DNA of 5,373 nt from a bacterium (GTDB taxonomy: Bacteria; Planctomycetota; J058; JAJDCP01). Shown here piece after piece: positions 1 to 4,809 of the stretch. The position numbers and the translations under genes are program-made. How positions within the stretch are numbered: position 1 is the first letter of the stretch; each line of letters starts with the position of its first letter. The DNA is taken from assembly GCA_030428695.1 (NCBI GenBank), contig JAUIEM010000524.1, positions 1 to 5,373 of the forward strand, in the 5' to 3' direction. The notes under the pieces are model-generated. The model worked only from the letters and a program-made list of their open reading frames with translations. It had not been told where the DNA came from and ran no database searches.

Positions 1-399
1 ATCGAGCTCGACCTGACGATGATCGGCGCGTTCCTGACGATCGTCGGCTACTCGCTGAACGACACGATCGTCATCTTCGACCGGATCCGCGAGAACCTCC
101 CGCGGATGAAGGCGACGCTCCCCGAGATCGTCAACGTGTCGATCAACCAGACGCTGTCGCGCACGGTGCTGACCTCGATCACGACGCTCCTCGCGGTCTC
201 CGTGCTGTTCGTCTTCAACTACGGCCAGCGGAACGTGCTCGAGGGGTTCGCGTTCGTGATCCTCGTCGGCGTGGTCGTCGGGACGTACTCCACGATCTTC
301 ATCGCGAGCCCGGCGCTGGTCTGGCTCACGATGCGGAAGGAGCGGAAGACCGGCAAGCCGGTGAAGTTCGCCGGGACCGCGGCGCCGACCGGCATCTGA
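1..399 (+). CDS. secF: Protein translocase subunit SecF, C-terminal part (5' end outside the window)
   Basis: SecF works with SecD in the inner membrane as the proton-motive-force-driven accessory of the SecYEG translocon, helping to pull exported proteins through. The visible 132 residues are open to the left edge, so only the C-terminal part is present. Seen directly: the SecF signature YSLNDTIVIFDRIREN at about residues 17-32, then SINQTLSRTVLTSITTLL at about 48-65, and a last membrane segment ending GTYSTIFIASPALVWL. These match the conserved segments around the last three transmembrane helices of the family. The protein ends in a short basic cytoplasmic tail with a TGA stop. The same-strand LysM gene starts about 35 nt downstream, so the two are probably co-transcribed. 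secD would be expected just upstream, outside the window. Whether SecD and SecF are fused cannot be seen. The identification is firm. Confidence 0.96.
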   Translation: MELDLTMIGAFLTIVGYSLNDTIVIFDRIRENLPRMKATLPEIVNVSINQTLSRTVLTSITTLLAVSVLFVFNYGQRNVLEGFAFVILVGVVVGTYSTIFIASPALVWLTMRKERKTGKPVKFAGTAAPTGI

Positions 400-433
400 A
401 CGCGGCGGCGCGCGGACGCGCGGGAGGGACGGC

Positions 434-1057
434 GTGCGACGGAAGACGATCGGCTTCCTGATCCTGACCCTGGTGGTCGTGGCCGGGATCGTGTTCGTCG
501 AGCGGCGCCTCCGCGTCGCCGACGGCGCCGACGCGTGGTCCGACGCCGACTCGTCCGTCTACCGCGTCGTCCTCGGCGGCGCGAAGCCCGCGGCCGACGA
601 CCGGCGCGCTTCGGCGGGCGTGAGGCCGCCCGAGCAGCGGCCCCGCTCGGAGCCAGCCGATCGCCCCGTCCCGCCGCCGGCGACCGGGCCGGACGACCGC
701 CCCGCGTCTCCGCGACGCCCGCCGAACGAGTTCCGGTACGTCGTCCGGAAGGGGGACGTCCTCGGCTCGGTCGTGATGAACCACCTCGGGACCGCGTCGC
801 CCCGCGCGATCGAACGGGTCGCCCGTGACTCCGGACTCGACGACCCGAACCGCGTCGCGGCCGGGCAGGAACTCGTGCTGCGCGTCGACGTCTGGGAGAA
901 GCTCGAGGCCCGGGCCGGCGAGACGCTCCACGACCTCGCCCGACGCGCGTACGGCGCCCCCGGCCGGACCGAGGCGCTTCGCCTCGCGAACCCCCACCTC
1001 CCGCCGGCCGACGAGACCGCGTTGAAGGCCGGGACCCCGGTCTGGGTCGCGCGCTGA
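434..1057 (+). CDS. Membrane-anchored LysM-domain protein
   Basis: This 207-residue protein probably binds peptidoglycan or another N-acetylglucosamine polymer on the outer face of the inner membrane. The GTG start at 434 is chosen because GGGAGGG (422-428) lies five bases upstream. Seen: a basic start (MRRK), one hydrophobic segment at about residues 6-22 (signal anchor), then a Pro/Arg/Asp-rich linker to about residue 98. Next is a clear LysM repeat at about 101-150 (YVVRKGDVLGSVV through AAGQELVLR). A second, more diverged LysM-like unit lies at about 157-206 (AGETLHDLARRAYG through LKAGTPVWV). There is no catalytic domain, so it is a binding or scaffold protein, not an obvious hydrolase. 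It follows secF closely and may share its transcript. The functional link to secretion is only inferred from position. The gene's 3' end is duplicated downstream. Confidence 0.85.
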   Translation: MRRKTIGFLILTLVVVAGIVFVERRLRVADGADAWSDADSSVYRVVLGGAKPAADDRRASAGVRPPEQRPRSEPADRPVPPPATGPDDRPASPRRPPNEFRYVVRKGDVLGSVVMNHLGTASPRAIERVARDSGLDDPNRVAAGQELVLRVDVWEKLEARAGETLHDLARRAYGAPGRTEALRLANPHLPPADETALKAGTPVWVAR

Positions 1058-1192
1058 GGCGAGGCCCCCCCGGCCGGACCGAGGCGCTTCGCCTCGCGAA
1101 ACCCTACCTCCCTCCGGCCGACGACACCGCGTCGAAGGCCGGGACCCCGGTCGGGTCGCGCGCGGAGGCCACGCCCCCCCGGCCGGACCGAG
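961..1192 (+). repeat. Diverged tandem duplication of the LysM gene 3' end, third copy cut by the IS
   Basis: Copy A (961-1070) covers the last 32 codons of the LysM gene, its stop and a C-rich spacer. Copy B (1071-1179) repeats it with about ten substitutions and a net loss of one base. Copy C (1180-1192, CGGCCGGACCGAG) stops where the insertion sequence begins. Copy B is not in frame with the LysM gene and lies after its TGA, so it is probably untranslated. If translated in its own frame it would still give a recognisable but altered tail (RTEALRLAKPYLPPADD). Each full copy contains a small perfect stem-loop, GAGGCG-CTT-CGCCTC (971-985 and 1081-1095), without a T-run, so it is not a classical terminator. 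This accounts for the whole gap between the LysM gene and the IS. Confidence 0.9.
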
Positions 1193-1248
1193 TGTCAGCG
1201 GACGCGGTACGACGGTCCTTAGGGGACGCACAGTTTTACGCACCCTCC
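1193..1248 (+). repeat. Left terminal inverted repeat of the IS21-family element
   Basis: This end pairs with 3520-3576. The inner 27 bp (1222-1248, GGGGACGCACA then TTTTACGCACCCTCC) matches the right end with a single mismatch. The outer part shares TGTCA and GGACGCG but is otherwise diverged. In this family such multi-part ends are binding sites for IstA. Just inside the repeat a 7-bp stem (CGCAACG at 1248-1254 with CGTTGCG at 1263-1269) lies in the istA leader. Confidence 0.9.
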
Positions 1249-1317
1249 GCAACGTGAGAGGTCGTTGCGTCCAGCTTCGCGACCCGGCCACCTGGGGGCC
1301 GGGAGGCACGACGAGCC

Positions 1318-2598
1318 ATGGCGCGACGACTTCGTCCGGAGGAGATCGTGACGATCGAAGTCCTGTCGAAGAAAGGCGTTGGCAACCGGGAGATCGCCCG
1401 GAAGCTCGGGATCACCGAGGGCGCGGTCCGCTACCAGCGGCGGCGTGAGGAGGAAGGACGGCCCGACGGCCGCAAGGCGAAGTCGCACCGGGAGGAGCAC
1501 CTGCTGCCGGTGATGGCGGAGTGGATCGAGTCGGCGAGCTCGGGCCGGCCGGCGAACGTCCGGCACCTGCACGACCACCTGGTCCAGGCGCTCGACTACG
1601 ACCGGAGCGAGGCGGGGTACCGCCGGTTGCTCCGGCTCATGCGGACGCACTTCCCGCGGCCGAAGATGCGGACGTACCGGCGGGTGGAGACGCCGGCAGG
1701 CGCGCAGACGCAGACCGACTGGGGCGAGTTCCCGCGGGTCGACGTGGGCGACGGTCCCGAGCCGCTCCACGCCTTCGTGATGGTCCTCTCGCACTCGAGG
1801 AAGCCCGGCATCGTGTGGAGCCGCCGCGAGGACCAGGTGAGCTGGCTCCGCTGCCACAACGAGGCCTTTCGGCGGCTCGGCGGCGTGGCTGCCGTCAACC
1901 GCATCGACAACGTGAAGACGGCGCTCCTCCGCGGCGCGGGCTCGTGGGGGACGATCCACCCGACGTACGAGTCGTACGCGAGCACGCTCGGCTTCCACGT
2001 CGACGCCTGCCAGCCGCGCCAGCCGCAGGCGAAGGGGAAGACCGAGGCGAAGGTCCGGCTCTGCCGGCAGCTCGTCCACGACGTCGCTCGTGTCCGCTAC
2101 GACGGCCTGGAGGACCTGCAGGGGGTGACCGACGCGCGCGTCGACGAGTGGTCGCTCCGCGCGATCTGTCCGGCGACGGGAACGACGGTGTTTGAGACGT
2201 GGGAAGAGGAGCGGGAGCTCCTGACCCCGCTGCCGGACCCGCTGCCCGAGCCCTTCGACGTGACCGTCCGGCGCCCGGTGCATCGCGACTGCATGGTGCA
2301 CTTCGAGGGGCGCCAGTACGCCGTCCCTTTCCAGTACGTCGGCCGTCACGTCGAGGTCCGCGGCTGCGCGGAGACGGTGCAGTTTCTCTTCGAAGGTCGG
2401 CTCCTCCGCGAGCACCCGCGCCACACCGAGGCGCGCGTCATCGTCGACCCGAGCTGCTACGAGGGCGAGGCGACCGATCGGGTGATCCCGCCTCCACCGC
2501 TCGGCCGGATGGGAAAGCGTCTGGAAGAGCTGAAGGATGCGCCGGTCGCCAGGCGCTCCCTCGACCTCTACGCCGAGCTGATGGAGGTGGCGCGATGA
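1318..2598 (+). CDS. istA: IS21-family transposase IstA (DDE type)
   Basis: IstA binds the element's ends and performs the DNA cleavage and joining steps of transposition. Seen in the 426 residues: an N-terminal helix-turn-helix at about 7-43 (REIARKLGITEGAVRYQRR), then a retroviral-integrase-type catalytic core with D134 (QTDWGEF), D197 (NRIDNVKTA) and E243 (AKGKTEAKV). D-to-D spacing is 62 residues and D-to-E spacing 45, as expected for a DDE enzyme. A small beta-barrel of the Mu-transposase C-terminal type follows at about 313-367 (DCMVHFEGRQYAVPFQYVG). The ATG at 1318 has GGGAGG at 1301-1306, a slightly long spacing. The stop overlaps the istB start (ATGA at 2595-2598), so translation is coupled. 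Length is normal for the family and no disabling mutation is seen. Confidence 0.96.
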   Translation: MARRLRPEEIVTIEVLSKKGVGNREIARKLGITEGAVRYQRRREEEGRPDGRKAKSHREEHLLPVMAEWIESASSGRPANVRHLHDHLVQALDYDRSEAGYRRLLRLMRTHFPRPKMRTYRRVETPAGAQTQTDWGEFPRVDVGDGPEPLHAFVMVLSHSRKPGIVWSRREDQVSWLRCHNEAFRRLGGVAAVNRIDNVKTALLRGAGSWGTIHPTYESYASTLGFHVDACQPRQPQAKGKTEAKVRLCRQLVHDVARVRYDGLEDLQGVTDARVDEWSLRAICPATGTTVFETWEEERELLTPLPDPLPEPFDVTVRRPVHRDCMVHFEGRQYAVPFQYVGRHVEVRGCAETVQFLFEGRLLREHPRHTEARVIVDPSCYEGEATDRVIPPPPLGRMGKRLEELKDAPVARRSLDLYAELMEVAR

Positions 2599-3368
2599 GC
2601 CCGAAGGCCCAGACCCAGCGCGCCGACGTCGACAAGTCCCGCGAGGCGCTCGTGAGCCTCGGCCTCGAGTACGCGGCCGAGCAGCTCGGCGAGCTCCTGA
2701 GCGTGGCGGTGAAGGAGGAGTACGCCCCGCACCGGCTCCTCGACGAGCTGATGGCGATCGAGATCGAGCGGCGCGAGGAGCGGCGGGTGAAGACGTCGCT
2801 GCGTCTCTCCGGACTGCCGCCGGGGCAGACCCTCGAGAACTTCGACTGGAGCTTCCAGCCGAGCGTCGATCGGAAACGCCTCGAGACCCTCGCGACGTGC
2901 TCGTACGTCCGCCAGCACGAGAACGTGATCCTGAGCGGTCCGCCCGGCGTGGGGAAGACGCACCTCGCGAGGGGGCTCGGCATCCGCGCGGTGCAGCAGG
3001 GCTTCTCGGTCGGGTACTACCGGCTCGAGAACCTGATGCACGCGATGAAGAAGGACGCGGAGGTCCCGCCCAGGCGACTGAAGGGGAAGAAGTACCTGAA
3101 GGTCAGCCTGCTCGTGATCGACGAGGTCGGCTTCCAGCCGCTCGGTCGCCAGGAGGCGAGCCTCTTCTTCCGGATGATCAGCTACCGGTACCAGCGGGGC
3201 AGCACGATCATCACGACGAACAAGTCGGTGAAGGAGTGGCCCGAGGTCCTCGCCGGCGACGAGGTGATGACCGCCGCCCTGCTCGACCGACTGCTGCACC
3301 AGTGTCACGTGCTCAACATCAAGGGCCGGTCGTACCGGCTGCGCGACCTCGAGGCGGCCCTGAAGTGA
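2595..3368 (+). CDS. istB: IS21-family helper ATPase IstB (AAA+)
   Basis: IstB is the DnaC-like AAA+ partner of IstA. It assembles on target DNA, bends it and stimulates insertion. Seen in the 257 residues: an N-terminal helical region (LGLEYAAEQLGELL through LDELMAIEIERREERR, about 22-64), then Walker A GPPGVGKT (115-122), Walker B LLVIDE (172-177), a sensor-1-like STIITTNK (203-210) and LLDRLLH (229-235) with a candidate arginine finger. The reading frame stays open upstream inside istA to about 2199, but the start is placed at the ATG of the ATGA overlap because the family N-terminus begins there and the overlap is typical. No separate Shine-Dalgarno is needed, although GGAGGTGG (2583-2590) lies just upstream. 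All key motifs are intact. Confidence 0.96.
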   Translation: MSPKAQTQRADVDKSREALVSLGLEYAAEQLGELLSVAVKEEYAPHRLLDELMAIEIERREERRVKTSLRLSGLPPGQTLENFDWSFQPSVDRKRLETLATCSYVRQHENVILSGPPGVGKTHLARGLGIRAVQQGFSVGYYRLENLMHAMKKDAEVPPRRLKGKKYLKVSLLVIDEVGFQPLGRQEASLFFRMISYRYQRGSTIITTNKSVKEWPEVLAGDEVMTAALLDRLLHQCHVLNIKGRSYRLRDLEAALK

Positions 3369-3385
3369 GAGACCGTCTCAACTCG

Positions 3386-3476
3386 CGCCCCCCGCGGGGG
3401 GCGGCCCCTCCGGGGCCGAGCGGCCGAGCCCCGAACCAGGACTCCGTCCTGGCCCGGGTCCCCTCGGCCGGGACCC
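3386..3476 (+). other. Cluster of four GC-rich stem-loops in the IS tail
   Basis: Between istB and the right IS end lie four strong dyads in about 90 bp. They are CGCCCCCC-GC-GGGGGGCG (3386-3403), CGGCCCC-TCC-GGGGCCG (3402-3418), CCAGGAC-TCC-GTCCTGG (3436-3452) and GGGTCCC-CTCGGCC-GGGACCC (3456-3476). The first two share bases 3402-3403. A directly repeated GGCCGAGC (3414-3429) can instead pair with CTCGGCC (3463-3469), giving an alternative fold. None is followed by a T-run, so a simple intrinsic terminator is unlikely. Possible roles are transcript 3'-end protection, blocking of read-through, or a structured RNA. These roles are inferred. Confidence 0.6.
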
Positions 3477-3519
3477 ATCCATGCACCCAGGGAGTGAGCT
3501 GAGAGAGACTTGTGAACCA

Positions 3520-3576
3520 GGAGGGTGCGTAAAAGTGTGCGTCCCCCAAGTGCGTAGAACTACGCGTCCCTTGACA
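3520..3576 (-). repeat. Right terminal inverted repeat of the IS21-family element
   Basis: Read inward on the minus strand, this end starts TGTCAAGGGACGCG and contains two tandem versions of the same unit: GGGACGCGTAGTTCTACGCA (outer) and GGGACGCACACTTTTACGCA (inner). The inner unit plus CCCTCC matches the left end almost perfectly. The outer unit is much better preserved here than on the left. Two repeated units per end fit IstA binding sites in this family. Confidence 0.9.
3571..3576 (+). promoter_or_regulatory. Outward -35 box at the right IS tip
   Basis: The last six bases of the element are a perfect TTGACA pointing out of the IS. In this insertion the bases 17 bp further on (TTTCGG) are a poor -10 box, so no strong outward promoter is formed. 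In IS21 a tandem dimer joins such a -35 to a -10 in the neighbouring left end and activates istAB. Here TACGAC in the left end (1208-1213) would lie 17-18 bp from TTGACA if 2-3 bp separated the two ends. Confidence 0.45.
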
Positions 3577-3804
3577 CCCCGGAACGCCCCCGATTTCGGC
3601 GTTTCGGCGCTCCCCGCCATCTTCGTCCCGGGGCAGAATCTACCGTATGGCCTGGACTTCCGCAAGATGGCCCTCTTCGGCAGCGGTGACACGCCTGCCA
3701 GTGCGGTGACATTCCAAGTTGTGGACTGCGCGAACGGCGACAATGAGATCGTCCGACGCGATCGGCTCGGCGGACTGCTCCGGTTCTACCACCGCGCAGC
3801 CTGA
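3577..3804 (+). pseudogene. Possible remnant of a transposase-like reading frame
   Basis: An open frame runs from the IS end to a TGA at 3802-3804 and finishes with EIVRRDRLGGLLRFYHRAA. From memory, this ending resembles a short conserved tail (RxDRLGGLLxxYxxAA) found at the end of some transposase or integrase reading frames. No upstream catalytic domain, start codon or ribosome site is present in the flank, and the frame continues backwards into the IS only by chance. If the resemblance is real, this is the 3' scrap of an older element, cut when the IS or a rearrangement removed the rest. It could equally be chance coding in GC-rich DNA. Confidence 0.25.
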
Positions 3805-4237
3805 AGGCCGTAGCTCTGGGCGAGGGAGCACGTCCCGGCAGGCGGGGATGCGGCCCCAGCCGAAACCGTCAGCCAGCAGCGGTCGGGAGGCTGGGTCGTC
3901 TGAACCGTGCAACCGGCGGAACTGGCTTGCATCCTCCGCCACTGCGACAGTCAGTTTCGGCAACGCAGACGGCCGCGATGGGCGATCTCGGCTCGCAGTC
4001 GTTTTCGGACACTACGGGCCGCATGAAAAACGGCGTCACGTCTCAATGTGAGACGCACAGCCAACGCCGTCATGCACAAGCTTAATGCCATTCTGGAGGA
4101 GGGGCTGTGGCGGCCCCTCGCGGCCGATCTCTGCGTTGCGCACTCCTCGGTGACTCGCTGATTCGCCACCGGATGCGCGACTTGATCGCGGCTGCGAGGG
4201 ACTCGCCTTGCACCCAAATCACTTCTTCAACGGGCTG
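3805..4237. other. Stretch of about 430 bp without a supported gene
   Basis: Open frames here are short, overlap on both strands, lack ribosome sites and give Arg/Ser-rich translations typical of chance frames. The only structured element I can support is the nested stem-loop at 4021-4075. GC content is lower than on the left of the IS. It probably holds degraded mobile DNA plus the 3' untranslated region of the minus-strand gene pair. Confidence 0.5.
4021..4075 (-). terminator. Nested stem-loop with T-run, candidate minus-strand terminator
   Basis: Read on the minus strand, ACGGCGT (4070-4064) pairs with ACGCCGT (4036-4030), and the run of T at 4030-4026 follows directly. Inside lies a second perfect hairpin, CGTCTCA-CAT-TGAGACG (4055-4039). 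An outer GCATG/CATGC pair (4075-4071 with 4025-4021) encloses everything. Placed about 165 bp after the stop of the acidic-protein gene, it could end that transcript. The eight-base bulge between the two stems makes it atypical, and it could instead be a relic of a small inverted-repeat element. Confidence 0.5.
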
Positions 4238-4783
4238 CTAGAAGTCTGTCACCCTACTCGGCATCGAAACGCTGACGTTACCTACGCCAGGTACCCAAAT
4301 GGAGGTTCCTGCGGGAACCGTACCCTCGCCTTCGCCATCCTCCCCAAGCTGAAAATCCGCCGGATCTTCATCCTCATAATCATCGTCATCAACAGGCCCC
4401 ATGCTTCCGCTTTCGCCGTCCTCGCCTTCTCCGAGTCCTACGCAGGTCTTATTGGCAGGTGGACATCCCTGCCCACCAGTTCCGACGCTTGGTGTCCAAG
4501 TCCCGCCGCCGTGGCTTCCCCCATCGTCACCAAGTTCATCATCATCGACAATATCGTTCTCCGTCACTTCGATTGCGCCGCCGATTGTGACCTCTATCTC
4601 GCCCTGTCCACTTGCGACATAGTCCTGCCACTCGGCTGTAGACAGACACAGACAAACAACAAGGCGGAACGTAGTTTCTGATCCGTCGCTCTCAGCCGTA
4701 ACGACCAGTTCGCCGCTGCCGCCCAAAGCCACGACCGGCTGCAAGCCAACAATAAGAGTCAGTATCTAAGCAGGACTGCGCAT
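4238..4783 (-). pseudogene. Secreted acidic Gly/Asp-rich protein gene with an in-frame TAG in the signal peptide
   Basis: From the ATG at 4783-4781 the frame reads MRSPA, then TAG (4768-4766), then ILTLIVGLQPVVALGG and onward to a TAG stop at 4238. Apart from that codon the start looks like a signal peptide with a hydrophobic core and an Ala/Gly-rich end. The mature part begins with strand-rich sequence (GELVVTAESDGSETTFRLVV). It then becomes very acidic and Gly-rich (DIVDDDELGDD, PVDDDDYEDEDPADF, GEDGEGEG), with a possible disulfide pair in CPPANKTC. The C-terminus returns to GTSIWVPGVGNVSVSMPSR. The composition suggests a secreted, perhaps cation-binding protein, which is inference. The gene starts 26 bp after the upstream minus-strand gene. 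A weak TTG at 4744 could give a shorter product without a complete signal peptide. I recognise no family. It could be a recent pseudogene, or intact if the TAG is a sequence error. Confidence 0.6.
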
Positions 4784-4787
4784 TTCA

Positions 4788-4797
4788 CTTTCCTTTC
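4788..4797 (-). promoter_or_regulatory. Ribosome binding site for the acidic-protein gene
   Basis: On the minus strand, GAAAGGAAAG lies in front of the ATG at 4783, with AAGGA seven bases upstream of it. This is the only good Shine-Dalgarno near the start of that frame; the TTG at 4744 has none. It therefore favours 4783 as the original start, which places the TAG at codon six. Confidence 0.65.
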
Positions 4798-4809
4798 TTT
4801 CTAGGTTGA

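Larger units (their letters stand above)
1193..3576 (+). mobile_element. Complete IS21-family insertion sequence (istA-istB)
   Basis: The 2384-bp element is bounded by long imperfect inverted repeats starting TGTCA and carries overlapping istA and istB genes, the defining layout of the IS21 family. Known for the family: IstA is a DDE transposase, IstB is an AAA+ ATPase that assists target choice and strand transfer, and insertion makes a short target duplication of about 4-8 bp. Both genes have intact reading frames and intact catalytic motifs, so the element may be functional. The left flank (ending CCGAG) and right flank (starting CCCCGG) show no matching duplication. The element separates a very GC-rich housekeeping region from a lower-GC region. 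About 150 bp of non-coding, hairpin-rich DNA lies between istB and the right repeat. Confidence 0.93.

Noticed and set aside
326..1309. Minus-strand open frame of about 330 codons opposite the LysM gene
   Set aside because: It overlaps the end of secF, the LysM gene, the tandem repeat and the IS left end. Its Arg/Pro/Gly-rich translation has no recognisable domain.
1219..2424. Long minus-strand open frame of about 400 codons opposite istA
   Set aside because: It lies opposite a clear IstA with all DDE motifs. Its translation is Arg/Pro/Leu/Val-rich low-complexity sequence, the usual shadow in GC-rich DNA, and it runs into the left IS repeat.
2199..2594. N-terminal extension of istB within istA
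   Set aside because: The frame is open, but its translation is Arg/Pro/Ala-rich and overlaps coding istA. The ATGA overlap at 2595 is the normal family start.
2568..3308. Minus-strand open frame of about 245 codons opposite istB
   Set aside because: It is a shadow of a gene with intact Walker motifs and has no domain or ribosome site of its own.
3369..3379. GAGAC-C-GTCTC dyad after the istB stop as a terminator
   Set aside because: The arms are only five bases with a one-base centre and no T-run follows. It shares GTCTC with the hairpin at 4039-4055, but that is too short to be meaningful.
3805..3960. Possible structured RNA or tRNA-like sequence in the gap
   Set aside because: Several short pairings exist, but no cloverleaf, anticodon arm or known RNA motif could be assembled. 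Such pairings are expected by chance at this GC content.
3640..3963. Minus-strand open frame of about 107 codons in the right flank
   Set aside because: It has no ribosome site and no recognised domain, and competing frames on the other strand are equally long. There is not enough support to call a gene.
4208..4681. Plus-strand open frame of about 157 codons opposite the acidic-protein gene
   Set aside because: It has no ribosome site, and its Ile runs arise from the complement of Asp/Glu codon repeats. The minus strand has a ribosome site, a signal-peptide-like start and an operon neighbour.
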